A program made the translations under genes and the position numbers. 64,000 bases of DNA, from contig NW_026515546.1 of NCBI RefSeq assembly GCF_014898815.1, positions 3,396,501 through 3,460,500 on the forward strand, given 5' to 3'. Below, piece after piece: positions 22,640 through 35,314 of this stretch (positions within the stretch are counted from its first letter, which is position 1; each line of letters begins with the position of its first letter). This DNA comes from Panonychus citri. Its lineage: Eukaryota; Arthropoda; Arachnida; Trombidiformes; Tetranychidae. The notes under the pieces are model-generated. The model was not told where the DNA came from. It saw only the letters and a list, made by a program, of their open reading frames with translations, and made no database searches.

Positions 22640-24350
22640 GACAAGTCCTCTTTAACCAAAGAAAACAAAAATCTACACAAGCACAAAGACACAAAAAAAC
22701 ACACACACAGCCGATAGCCCCCAAACACACTAGTCCACTTACATATAAACAATATCAACACATACACCACCGACTACTTAATTATAATAATTATAATAAT
22801 AATAGAAGATGAAAAGAGAGAGAGAGAGAGAGAAAGAGAGAAAGAAAGAGAGAAAAATAAACAAACAAAAACACTCAAAAAATGAACAGACTCACACACA
22901 CTCACAAAGTATAAAAATTTTACTATGATAAGAATTAGATTTCGATGAATAATCAATTAATACCAATAGAATAATAATCAATAATCAATATTAGTAATGG
23001 TATAAAAAAGAGGACCACAATTATAAGTAAGTAATCAACAAAAAAACAAAAAAAAATCAATTTAATTGAGAAGGAAAAAATTTCAATCCATCGAAAAATA
23101 GAAAATCAAACTGCCATCTGGTGGTTAGAAAAAGACTAAAAGAGAAAAGCGGGTAAATCAATTTTTTAATCGAATTTAGGAAAAAAAAATTTTATTAATT
23201 AGATTAGAAATAGAAATCACAATTAATTATAATCAACTTGTAATTCTTTGTAAATTAATATTCTATTACCAAGATTAATAGGATTACATGGATAATCCTT
23301 TCTTTTCCAAAGTAGATTAGGATAAAATCTCTATCGCTTTCTAATCTGTCTCTCTAATCTGATGGATTAAATTGAAGAATCAAATTAAATTGTTTTCTTC
23401 CAGTTCGATGATTAAATAATAATTTTTTCTTCTTTAATCGAATGTAAAAATTTTCTCTTCTTTTTTCCTTAGCGAAAAAAGAATTGAAAAAAACGAACAA
23501 GACAGAAAATCATCAATCTTTTGTATCTCATAATAATAATCTCTAAATTGTTACAATTAAGGTGAGTTTTAACTGTTCCAATTGATTTTATATCGACAAC
23601 AATGATTTACAATCACCAACAATTTATCATTTACATTGAACATCATCATTGATTGAAATCGATAACAATTACAATATTTTCCAAATGTCATTACAATTAG
23701 TTAATGGTCTGTTAATCTCAATATTTAGATCCTATTATAATCCCAACAATTAAGGTCAAAATATAAACCACAAAGCCGAAAGGTAAAATAAACCCACAGT
23801 CAACAAATTATGGCAAATTAAATAAGAGTAACAATTAATTACTCACCCAAGTGATTAAATTTCCAATCAGAAAAGTTAATTAAAAATGAGAGTAAAAATT
23901 TTCCCTCTTTTCAAAAAGTAAACATTTAAAATCAAATGATATTCATGATTCAAATCTTTCTGTCCATTGATTAACTCATTGTTACTCATTTAAATTGTTG
24001 AATTGATTGATTCTGATCAGGAAAATGTAATTGTTATATAATAATTATAATAATATCATTCCAATGGGAGTGTCATAGATTAGTTATAATCCAATGGAAA
24101 GTTATTGTTACGCCTTCAAAGTATTTGAATAGACCAATGAAAATCAAGTTGATAATAATAATAATCATTTATCATGATCAACAACAATCAGTGAACACAA
24201 TCAGGACGATGAACAATTTAATATTCAATCAGTTATCTTTGATTTTTCATTCTAATCATTGATGATCAGTAAAGTTATTTTTTCATCTATAATAATGTTG
24301 ATCATTTGAAATGATTATTAAGAGTAAATAATTAACATTGTGACAAGGAA
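22640..24350. other. Head-to-head upstream region of the TAO kinase and RFX genes
   Basis: This is the shared 5' region of divergent genes. It has an (AG)n-rich stretch at about 22814-22856, a CTCF-like site at 23111-23126 and a likely 5' UTR donor for RFX at 23562 (ATTAAG/GTGAGT). The RFX start codon is 24351. No other coding frame is supported. Confidence 0.5.
23111..23126 (-). promoter_or_regulatory. CTCF-like site AACCACCAGATGGCAG
   Basis: Read on the minus strand, ACCACCAGATGGCAG closely matches the classic CTCF core. It lies between the divergent TAO kinase and RFX genes, about 470 bp upstream of the kinase start. Confidence 0.5.
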
Positions 24351-27300
24351 ATGAATCAAGAGATTGATAAAAATATTATTAAATGTTCATTATCAACAAT
24401 TAACAGTTCAACAATTAGTTCAGAAAATGTCCTTTGGAATCAATCAACTGACCATTCAAACATTGTCTATGAAATTTATAAAACTGATAATTTTCAACTA
24501 AATCAGGTTAAATTGTTAACTTCAGGAACAATGATTAACTCTTGTGATCATCAGTCTCAACAATCAACTGATTTAAATACCCTTGATCATGATAATGGTA
24601 ATGAAATTAATTCAAATCGTTATTCAATCCTACGTGATGCTGATTCAACTGTAGTTGACAATTATAACTATGATCAAACAGTTAATCATCACAACAGTAA
24701 TTTAACAACAATTTATCCATCATCATCATCATCATCTTCATCCTCTCGTAGCAACATAATTAACAACAATCAACCAGCTAACCATCAAAATGATCATCAT
24801 CAACCTTATAATGTAACTAAATCATCACCATCGTCATCATCATCATCCTCATCAACAACAACATCAGCAACAATTAATGAAACAATTAAACGTAATCATC
24901 AACATCATACCAACAATTTAGGTAAATATAAAATATAAGATAAAACCATTGATACGATTAAAAAACTAATCACTTGAATTTATTATCGTAAAAAAAATCA
25001 CAGCGATTGACATAAAATCTCATCATCATTCTAATCACAATAATCATCACCATCAACTGAATCAAGTTAATCAACAGCAACAATTAACTCACCATCGATC
25101 TTCACTTCGACCTCATTCAACTCCAGCGACACTTTTATGGCTCGAGGAAAACTACGAGATCGCCGAAGGCGTTTGTATACCTCGAAGTGCTTTGTACATG
25201 CACTATGTTGACTTTTGTGCTCGAAACTGTATCCAACCCGTTAACGCAGCTTCATTTGGAAAGGTAAATTTGATCACAATTACTAAATTGTCCCAATAAC
25301 AACAATCCAATCAATTGAAATTCCCCCAAACAAACCAACACAAACTCCAACATTTAACTTTCCTCAATATTCATTTGATTTTAATTCTGATTTTTTTTTC
25401 TTCTTCTTCTTCTTCTCCTCTCTTTTAATTGTATCTCGTTAATTGTTCACAATTTATTTATCTAATTGTGATTTATTGATTAAACAATTTATCTTTTTAA
25501 GATAATACGTCAACAATTTCCCCAACTAACAACTCGTAGACTTGGGACTCGAGGTCAGTCCAGGTAAGAACTTCAATCTAAATATTTACTTTATGAATTA
25601 AACCTTTAACTCGATGATTTATTAATCATCAACAATCAACCGAATCAAGGAAAATACATAATAATGATAATGGAAATTGTAATAATAATATTTAGATTAG
25701 TGACCATTAGAGGTTTAACCATTTGTAACAACAAAAACTGACCATTGATATGAAATAAGGATTAAGGTCAACGGGAAATTGGGAATCAGATTAAATATTG
25801 ATAATCAGTTTAATCATTTGTGTGGATTAACATTAAATATATACACAGGACAATCTGTTATTGATTAAAAATCCACCATCAGTGTAACAATTAGCATATA
25901 GACCTTTGAATTAATCACCAATTTAACTTAGTTAATTAATTTCTCATTCATTTAATTATTAAGTTGCTAAGGATTTGGAGAGTGATTAACATTTTCCTCC
26001 AGTGATTAAAAAATTAATCCACTAATCATGATCATGAATCTAATTAATGGTTGAAAGTTGATTACAATGATATTAGTAACTCAGGTGATTAATTAAAAAT
26101 CATAATTAACTAATTGTAATCTTGTTATTATCAAAACAATTAAAAACAAGACTTTAATTCAGGAAATGTTTATTATCAACGGTAAATTGTGATAACTTTA
26201 ATCGGATTAGATTAAATTGTTTCATTTTTTTTACTCATCATTTTAAATTGTTGTAATATTGTTAATTGTTTACGATTAATTGTTCACAATTGTCTAATTG
26301 ATTCATATATATAGATATCATTATTATGGAATTGCAGTTCGGGAAAATTCAACTTACTACCAATTGGCTTATTCCAAGAAAGCGATTACAAGGTTAGTTT
26401 GATTATCTAATCAACAATTAATTAACTGAACTTTTGATTACTGATCAACAACGATTATTAAATAATCATTGATCAGGGAAATCAAAACCGAGAATAGTTT
26501 GTATCGGTTAACCAAATACAATCAAGTTGATGATTGTCCACAATTACTAATCAAAATTAATAATCCAAGGAATCTGAACAATTATTAAATTGGATTCCCT
26601 GATAATCATCATAATAATGATAATATTAAGATATTAATAATAATCTTGATTCATTTTCATCCTATAATCATGATGATTCTGATTCTGTTGATCATCATCA
26701 TGAAATCTATTGATGATTAGTACTCATGTCCAGTATTATTAATAAATAGCGATTATGAAAATGGAATGATAATCAAAACTGAATCGAGAATTGAAAGATA
26801 AACAATCAAATTGGAATTTAATATAAAATGATAACAGAAATGAAAATTTTCCAATTTTTTGTTTTCTTCGAACTTGTGGAAAAAAAATTCGTACGAATCA
26901 AATCAATGAATCTCATGATAATATAAAGATAATTTCGAGAAGAATGTGACATTTGACTTGTTCGAATTTGTGAATATAAGAATTTCGAAAGAACAAAAAA
27001 AAACTCGAAGCAAAAGAAAAACGAAAAATTGAACTTATCTTTAGATTCGATGATGTGTATTTATATATAGATAAGAATTAGAACTTTTTTTTCTTCTTCT
27101 TCTCCAGGAATGATAATATTATCATCATCGAATGATAATACGCTCGAAATATTAACTCCCAGAGACATGATGATGTTTCGATAAAATGTCAGAACTTACA
27201 GAGAAAAAAAGTAGAGAAAGTAGAGCGAGAGAAAAACTCGAAGAGAAAAAAGTTCCAACCAAATGTTCAAACTCGAAGAAATAAAAAAAAATCTTCTATT

Positions 27301-30300
27301 CTTTTTGTCTCTTCTCTTTTTCAAAGTTCTAAGTTCTAATCGTAATAATAATAATAATATTCAATGACTTCGAACAGAAAAGTTTAACCTGAAATCGAAT
27401 CAAATTAATCACCAATCATCAATTGAATCGTCGAGCATAAATATAACCATAATAATCTGATAATCATAATACAATTTAAACATTGAGATTATTTTTCATT
27501 CTAATTGTAACAATTAACCAATATACACGAATGCTGGTTCATTGTTGTGCTCAACACGTGTTGTAACATGATGATTGCATGATAATCATATTTATCCGAT
27601 TATTAAATTGCTTCAGCACAAGATTAGATTGTTTTGATTGTTGAATAAGATAAATAATTCTTACATTGTTAATACGATGATGATGATGATTATCATCATC
27701 ATTATATTGTCATGAAGATGAGGGGGTGGATGTTTTATCAGTTCTTCCACCACTTTGACACGTTTCCTTTTCCGTCTCCGCACGTGAAACGTTTTATATC
27801 CTTTTCCTATTTGATATTGATTCGAGAGGTTAATCCACTCTAACCTTTAACATGTTATTGTGTGAAAGGTTAATCAAAAAAAAAGTAAAGAAAAAAAAAT
27901 CACCAAAACTTTAGTATTCTCGTTGATTGTAGTTGGTTAATTGTTGGAAGACTTTTTTTTTCTCACACAATTAACATTGGATTTTTTTTCCTCACTTAAT
28001 CTTCTCATCATATTTTCTATTACTCTTGTTTTATTTAACCTTTTCATCACCTTTTCAATTGTTGATTAGATACTTAATCTAATCTTCTCATGATTATCGT
28101 GTTAATTGTTTGAATATCAACAATCAACAAAAGGAAAATGATACTTGAGTTGATTTACTTGTAAATCGAAATGTTTTTTCATTCCAATTCAAACGTTATT
28201 CCAATTATATTATCCTCGTTAATCATGAGAATATCAATCTCAATTCCTATTCCCAAGCAGTTAACTACAATTAATTAATTTCTCCTTAATTAGAAATTAA
28301 CATAAATTCATTTTTATAGATGGCGCTACTTTTTTTTCTTCCAATGACCAATCACATTTGTGGATCATTTTTGATGATTGATTTTTGTTTAATTCATTTT
28401 CGTTTCATCATTTTAATTGTTTGTTATTTAAGTTAATTGTTCATCTTTTTCTTATTGTTAAATGTTAATCTAATAGAGAATATAAGAATTATTCTATTCT
28501 TTTTAACCGGATATTCTCTAAATACAATGTGATATCATTTTCTCTTCTGTGTAATGTTGATGGTTTGTTTTTATCGGTGATTTTTTTTAACAATTTAAAG
28601 AAAAAAATGACTAAATAGTTGATTGTTATTTAACATTCTCATGTTACATATTATATTATACTGTCTATTACAATAGAGAATCAAGTATATTATGTATTAT
28701 AATCTTGGACAACGCTCTTAGGGTTCTCTCTATTGTGTTAGCCTCCTTTAGATTTTCCTCTTGACACAAAAGAGAACATTTTTATTTTTCTATTCTTTTT
28801 CTCTATATAACAAGTTGCCTTTTGTTAAATTCTAATATCTTGTTTTTTTTTCTACAGTAATCTATCGGATTCATCATCGCGACTTGGTGATGGTTCAAAT
28901 CAAAATGGAATCAAAAATTCAGTGAGTAAATCCCCATCAATCCAAAGTAAATTGATTCGGTTTCAAGCTCTATTAACCTTGTCTCTTTTTTTGTTCACTT
29001 CTCTCTTTAAGGATCAAGTAAACTCTCACTCATTACCAATCAATACTCATGGAAATGTTGGTAATTGTCACCCTAACGTAAATACTATCAACACCAGTAA
29101 TAATTGTGGAAATCATTCAGCTATTAACCATAACTCTAATGGTACTAATTCCAGTGGCAATCGTAATAGAGTGGGAACAGTTTTACCTGATTTTCCTTCA
29201 CCCAATGATTTTAAATTACCACCAAATCTAGACAATATAAAGGTAACACTCATATAGAATATTAATTTCAATCAATTTACCCTTATCATCTTTTAAATTT
29301 TTCTTTTCTTTTCAACATTCAGACAGCAACATTTTTGATGATGTACCGAACTCACTGTCAACGTATATTGGACACAGTTATCAGAGCGAATTTCGATGAA
29401 ATTCAAACTTTTGTTCTATATTTTTGGCAAGGTATTCCTCCTCATCTAACATCAATATTAACCTCTAATGCTTTCATCAACTTAATTGGTATATGTGATT
29501 CCATCTTATACAAATGTATGGCCAGTGTTTTACTCCCATCAGCTCTTCAAACTTTCCCTGACAGGTAAATTACCTTCATATCTATTTCTTGTTTCCTCTC
29601 ATTTCCAATAATAATCAATAACAATAACGTCAACATATAATATCATATTACGTAACCTTTAATTAGCATTGATCTACTCGTCGAGAAATATATCACATTA
29701 ATTAGAAATAATTTATTTCTTTTCAGATTAATGTCCATTTGATCATATTTACATTTTGATGTTGGAATTTATCAACAGAATAATGGTTTATATTTTTCTT
29801 TTTTTTTCGATTTTTTTTCCTTGATAGTTTGATCCAAGTTATTCGCAAGTTTATCCAAGAATTTGAATGTTGGCTTAAAATGGCTTTGTACAATTTACCT
29901 GATTCTCTTAAATCGATTAAGATTGATCTTTCCCGTCATCTTGGTAATTTACTTCGTCGACAAACATCAATTAGTCATCTTATCCAAGCAGCACGAATGG
30001 TTGTTAATAATGGAGATGTAACACCTCAGATGATTTGCGATTGGAGATCATTATCAATTGATTTAATTGCAAGGGAATCAATTCAAAGTTCACACAAAAA
30101 TAGCTCAGTGTTTACCAATATCAATTTTGATTTTATTCGAACAGGTAAGTTTTTGAGAGAAAGAGAGACTCACTCATCTTGATAATTATTCTTAAGCTTT
30201 TATAATCAATTACGCAATTTTAATAACAATCGTTATGATCTACTTAAAGTATTGTTTTTTGAATCAACAAAATTAAGGATTTTAGGATTACAAAAATTAA

Positions 30301-32264
30301 TTCCTGCCTCTTTTGTTAGTTAATTGCATCATCATGATTCTCAATATTTGACAACAAACTATAAAATAAATTCTTGTTACAATTAGTGAAATACATTCCA
30401 TTGATACACACACACATCCAATTTATGTCTCTCTCTCTCTCTCTAATTGTCATCCTCATCATCCATTTTACTGCATCCTTTTTTTTCAAGTTGACATCAA
30501 CAAGAATCGCAGCAATATCATTAAAGATAATTTCTGATTCTGTTCATTCCTTGTACTATTATCATGATGATGATAATGATTACTATTATTGTTAACATTA
30601 TTATCATCATTATCATTTGCCTTTTTGGGTCCTTCTAGTTAATTCTTGTTAAATGATTATTGTTGTTGAAAACATTCCTGAATGTAAACCATTTAAACGG
30701 TTCCATTCACATTTTGATTAAGTTACCAAGAGCAATATAAATGTCAATCTGGTATTCATCTAATTTAAATACATTTACCATGATATTTATATGAATACAC
30801 TTTAAATGCAAAACGTCATCCATTGATTACAACAATTTATTAGTTATAATAATAATATACAATATAGAAACTGTTGTAATGTTGCAAATTAATATAATTT
30901 AATTGTTTTCAAATTTGATTCATAATTTCTTAATCCACATTTTTAATATCATTTTATTGCTACTAAAAATTCAATGTCACATAAAAGATTAGCTTATTAT
31001 GTATTTATTTTAATTATGATATTTTAACTTTTGATTTTCTCTTAATTGTCTTGTTTAGCATTACGGGATTTTGGTCGATTGTTGGAAGATGAATCTCCAA
31101 TTGAAGCTTATTTTGATTGGTTAAATGCTTTGGTACAATATTGTATCATCAATGTGAGTAATTGTAAAATTTTTTGATTAGAATTGGTTAATTGTGTTAT
31201 TTAAATTGTTTGATAATTTCTTTAGACTTCAAGCAATCTGAGATATACATTCAAGGAGAACTCAAAACAATTCCTATCAACATGGTCAACATTTGCTTCT
31301 CGAATAATTCATGAGCTCAGTCTTAATTCAGCGCCAAGTTTTGGTAATTGTTTAAAGTCAACTTTTTGAATTTCTGTCATTCTGTGTAACAATTAAAAAC
31401 TTTTCTCAATTATTTAGGATCCTTTCACCTTCTTCGGCTTCTTTTTGATGAATATCTACTTTACATCATGGAGTATTGTCAAATCGATGAATATATTATG
31501 GAGTTAATGGCAAATATCAATCATGATTTACCTCCCCAACCATTGGAAGATAATTACTTAGGTAATTTGATTACACTTTATTATTAAATTTCTATTAACT
31601 ATCCGTTAACTATTTTAATCAGGTGAATCAACTGACGAGATTGTTGAAAACTATCAATCAACCAATGGTTCAGATTATGATGTGGAAACAATAAATCATA
31701 ACCAAAACCAACAACAATTAACTGACAAATCTAATCAGGAATTTAGTCGACTTGCCGTAATTCCATCAGATGAGTGCAATTACCATCACCCTGTTGATTA
31801 TTATCCCAATCACCAAGGGTAAGTAGTGACTGACTTATCTTTTAAATTGTAATTTTTGTCCTTCTTTCTTAATAATTTAGTGATCTTCCTGTTCACCACA
31901 ATTCCAACATTCAAACAAATAATCAATTAATTTCTGAGGAATCAAGAAAATCATTTACTTCCTGTTCATGTCCAGAGGAGGAGGAGGAGGAGATTATCAT
32001 GACCATGGAACAGCAATTCCATCAACCTGTCAAACCAATAATTACTCTCGTAATTACCTACCTGTTGTCGATGCTACTGATCAGCAAAACAATTTATCAA
32101 TTAATGAGATTTCAATACCTGGTCAAGAATCAACTTCATTACAATCAATATCTTCAACCATGGGGTCAGAAAATCATACTAATAACAACAATAATTTAAC
32201 AGAAGATATCCAATTCCCTTATTGTACCAATCTTAAAACTGAAGTTTATCCCGAGTTTTGTTAA
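24351..32264 (+). CDS. RFX4: RFX4/RFX6-type winged-helix transcription factor
   Basis: Twelve exons join in frame: 24351-24921, 25004-25263, 25502-25563, 26315-26392, 28858-29242, 29323-29564, 29828-30144, 31059-31153, 31226-31343, 31418-31561, 31623-31818 and 31976-32264. They give about 918 residues. An Asn/Ser/His-rich N-terminus (1-225) precedes the RFX DNA-binding domain at about 230-323: [45 protein letters not shown]. Next come [13 protein letters not shown], the block [21 protein letters not shown], and the B/C and dimerisation regions ([51 protein letters not shown]). These follow vertebrate RFX4 closely. The family binds X-box DNA as dimers in the nucleus; RFX4 acts in ciliary and neural programmes. 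An acceptor at 31880 gives a different C-terminus, and exon 5 has an optional 90-nt segment. The 5' start is the first ATG of the long frame. Confidence 0.92.
26393..28857. other. RFX intron 4 (2.47 kb)
   Basis: This is the largest intron of the gene, right after the DNA-binding domain exons. It contains A/T-rich runs, an (AAT)n patch near 27345, and the AGATGGCGCTAC motif at 28317-28330. No exon is evident inside. Confidence 0.75.
28317..28330 (+). promoter_or_regulatory. TAGATGGCGCTACT motif in RFX intron 4
   Basis: This shares the AGATGGCGCT core with 16752, but lacks the upstream CACC. It may be a CTCF-like site or an internal promoter element. Confidence 0.3.
28922..29011 (+). other. 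Possible 90-nt exitron inside RFX exon 5
   Basis: A GTGAGT donor follows TCA at 28921, and a pyrimidine-rich acceptor (CTCTCTTTAAG) ends at 29011. The segment is 90 nt, in phase 0, with no stop codon, so the frame stays open whether or not it is removed. If kept, it encodes [11 protein letters not shown] and a strongly hydrophobic stretch ([14 protein letters not shown]), which is odd for a nuclear factor. Confidence 0.5.
30145..31058. other. RFX intron 7 (914 bp)
   Basis: An AT-rich intron bounded by GTAAGT and TTTAG, containing a short CT run at about 30428-30444. I see nothing else in it. Confidence 0.8.
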
Positions 32265-32760
32265 ATTCAACCAACAAACTAATTATTAACCAAAAACAAA
32301 ACTTTAAACTTAACAAAATTAACATATCAAATTAATCACAAAATAAATATTGTCTCAGTGTGTATGTGTATGAATGTATCCACCTATTCAACATTCATTA
32401 ATCTAGCTCATATTAACCATATTAGTCGACTAAAAACAATTAAAATTTTCTCTAAATTTTATCAAATAATAATTTTTAATCATTTCCCACAATTAACACT
32501 AATCAACAACTCGATCAAATATCCAATCAATTTGAGGAAAATCGAAATTCAAATGACCCGCGTCTCGGATTCGAATCTTATCAGATACTTGAAGTATTCG
32601 ATAGAAGAAGTTGAATATCTGCCAAGTGTCTCTGTCTCTTGGGTCACCTTTGGATTAATTTGATTGAAGTTAACCTTTAATTGTAATTGTTTTCCTTGTA
32701 ATTTAACTTGTTACGTTTTCTTTTTGTTTTTAATTGTTGTTGTTCTTTTAATTGTTAACT
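32265..32760. other. RFX 3' end and MDH 5' region
   Basis: The 496 bp between two genes on the same strand contain a less AT-rich patch (about 32550-32650) with a perfect short inverted repeat, ATACTT-G-AAGTAT, at 32585-32597. The last 90 bp before the MDH start codon are T-rich and contain no AG dinucleotide. A stop codon in frame with MDH lies at 32749-32751. Confidence 0.5.
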
Positions 32761-33717
32761 ATGGCTTTCAATAAAATTGCTAAAGTCGCCGTTCTTGGTG
32801 CCAGTGGTGGAATCGGTCAACCTTTGTCTCTGTTATTGAAACAGAGTCCGTTGATTAGTCATTTAAGTCTTTATGATTTAGCTCATACTCCTGGTGTTGC
32901 TGCTGATTTAAGTCACATCAATTCCCGTTCAAAGGTTACTGGTCATATGGGACCAGAGGAATTAGGTGAAGCTTTAAAGGGTTCGGATGTTGTATTGATT
33001 CCCGCTGGTGTACCAAGAAAACCTGGTATGACTCGAGATGATCTTTTCAATATTAACGCTTCAGTCGTTAGAGATTTAGTTAAAGCTTGTGCTCATAATT
33101 GTCCACAGGCTTCTATAGCTATTATCTCTAATCCAGTTAATTCAACTGTTCCCATTGCCGCTGAGGTATTGAAAAAAGCTGGTACCTATGATCCTGCTCG
33201 TCTTTTTGGTGTAACCACTTTGGATGTTGTTCGAGCCAATACTTTCGTTGCTGAGGTTAAAGGTCTTGATCCAGCTACAACCAATGTTCCCGTTATTGGA
33301 GGTCACGCTGGTATAACAATTATACCCCTTTTATCTCGAGTTACCCCATCGGTCAATATTGAGGCTGATAAATTGGATGCACTTACAAAGCGCATCCAAG
33401 ATGCTGGTACTGAAGTTGTTAAAGCCAAAGCTGGATCCGGATCTGCAACTCTATCAATGGCCTTTGCCGCTGCTCGTTTTGCTTTCTCACTTTTAGAAGC
33501 CCAAGCTGGTAGAAAGGATGTCATCGAATGTGCTTACGTACAATCAAATGTTACCGATGCCGCTTTCTTTGCCACTCCAATTCATCTTGGTAAAAATGGA
33601 CTTGAAGCCAATCTAGGAATCGGAAAGTTATCCGCTTACGAGGAAGATTTAGTCAAAGCCGCCATTCCCGAGCTTAAAGCCAGTATAAAGAAGGGAGAAG
33701 AATTTGCAAACCAGTAA
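32761..33717 (+). CDS. MDH2: Mitochondrial-type malate dehydrogenase, no visible transit peptide
   Basis: This single uninterrupted frame encodes 318 residues; MDH2 precursors are about 338. It catalyses malate + NAD+ to oxaloacetate + NADH. Seen in order: the NAD-binding loop [13 protein letters not shown] (11-23), Asp39 in LYDLAHTPG, substrate arginines Arg86 and Arg92 in [14 protein letters not shown], Asn124 in ISNPVNST, Arg159, and catalytic His182 in VIGGHAG. The end, [15 protein letters not shown], matches MDH2. The start is the ATG at 32761. An in-frame stop lies three codons upstream, and only MAFNKIA precedes the KVAVLGA core, so the usual amphipathic leader is missing. Either this is an intronless leaderless copy acting outside mitochondria, or a leader exon splices to an AG just inside the frame (GCTAAAG, at 32787). 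No frameshift or stop is seen, so the enzyme looks active. Confidence 0.95.
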   Translation: MAFNKIAKVAVLGASGGIGQPLSLLLKQSPLISHLSLYDLAHTPGVAADLSHINSRSKVTGHMGPEELGEALKGSDVVLIPAGVPRKPGMTRDDLFNINASVVRDLVKACAHNCPQASIAIISNPVNSTVPIAAEVLKKAGTYDPARLFGVTTLDVVRANTFVAEVKGLDPATTNVPVIGGHAGITIIPLLSRVTPSVNIEADKLDALTKRIQDAGTEVVKAKAGSGSATLSMAFAAARFAFSLLEAQAGRKDVIECAYVQSNVTDAAFFATPIHLGKNGLEANLGIGKLSAYEEDLVKAAIPELKASIKKGEEFANQ

Positions 33718-35314
33718 ATTTAGTCGAATCTTAATTTAGAAGAATCAAATACACCAGATGATACACACTTGAAGAAGAAGCAGAAGTAATTAAATGGAAA
33801 AACAGTAACTGATTAAAAGAAAGTTAACAATTTCTTAATCATCAACCATAACTTTAACTACAATTACCGATTGAAAACCTCACCCTTAAAGAAAAAGTCT
33901 CTCCAAATCTAATGTAAATCAACTGATAATTTAAAACCATAACAGAATCACAATTAGCCAAATGGAATATAAAAAAAACTGCTAAAAAGGGAAATGATTA
34001 AAATCGTTGACAATTGATTGATCATAGAGAAAATTGAATTTCAATCAATTCCTTATTAACTTCGGAATTACTGTTTTGTTGATTGTAAAAATTTTCTTAA
34101 AACCATATAATTGATTCACTTATTGGGTCAGTTAGTGTGATGTTTAAACGACAATTAACTTGATCCACTTTGATGATTACAACAAATGGAAAACAGTTAG
34201 ATTAGAGTTAAAATCAAATTAGAAAAGGATACAATTAAAAGACTAAATTTAACTAATTAGTTGAGGTTATTTGAACTTTTAAAAGCCAATTGAAAGTTTA
34301 TTGATGTTACTAAATAAATAGATGAATAAATTGTAATAATTTAAGGAAGAAAATAGATTTTAACTAATCAATTATTTTAAATTGAACCAATTATCTAATT
34401 TAAACATGTTAATCAATTGTATCATCAATTAAAATAATAACCTGTCTCATTAGAGGTGTGTTTAAGTGTCTTAATTGTGATTGTGTGAAAGTTAATCAAT
34501 GAATAACAATCAACAATTAAAAGAAAAGGGTTTTCAATTTTTATTATCTTAAAAATCATTTATTGATAATTAAGTAACTGTAACAAGTTATCACAGACAG
34601 TTGATTAATTTAGATGATTAAAACAAATTAAGAATACAAATGATGACAATTAACAACAACAATTAACATCGGTACAAGATCACCAACAATTAAACAGAAA
34701 ATTGTTGATCAACATTTAGTCTTATTAACTAATAGATAACTTTAATTATCATATTAGTTACTCAGAGATTGAATTGTAGAAACACAACTGATTAAATTAA
34801 AGTTTTCATTTAATTTAGTTGAATGTTGATTAACATTTTACTCAATTCACCGTTAGATGGCGTTACTATAACGCCAACAATTAGTTAATTGTTACAACAG
34901 TTGAAATGTTAGTTAACCGAAACCAGTAAGAGTTTCTTAAGATTTTAGTTGATTTAAAATCTTTCCGACTCAACATCAACACCATGTTGTTGAGATTAAC
35001 AATTACAATCACTGAGTAAGTTATTATTTTTTTCCAGCAACAATTTAACAACAATTAAAAAAGTTTATGGTAAGTTTTTCGTTGTAAACCAAAATGAAAA
35101 CAAAATATTGTTCAAGTGTTTAAGTGAATATGATAAACAATCAACTCTAATTACAAAATCATAACAATTTATGGTTTCAATTAAATATATTTGTGATGAA
35201 CAAGTTAATTGTGTTGGATTAATTATTAATAGTTAATTGTAAAATCCAATGGACAAAATTTAAAGTGAAATCAATTGAAATTGAAACAAGAGAAACAAAA
35301 ATAAAACAAAAACA
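33718..35314. other. Intergenic region between MDH and the cadherin gene
   Basis: This is AT-rich and full of AATTGTT/AACAATTAAC-type words. A motif TTAGATGGCGTTAC lies at 34853-34866. No coding frame is supported. It should contain the MDH 3' UTR and the cadherin promoter. Confidence 0.5.
34853..34866 (+). promoter_or_regulatory. TTAGATGGCGTTAC motif upstream of the cadherin gene
   Basis: An AGATGGCG core, 450-460 bp upstream of the first cadherin ATG. GTTACTATAACGCC follows, so the GGCGTTA...TAACGCC bases form a short inverted repeat. Confidence 0.35.

Noticed and set aside
32568..32580. tRNA B-box-like GGATTCGAATC
   Set aside because: There is no matching A box, anticodon arm or acceptor stem around it. 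No tRNA can be folded by eye.
32752..32760. Three extra N-terminal codons for MDH
   Set aside because: They begin with TTG, not ATG, right after an in-frame stop. The first ATG is 32761.
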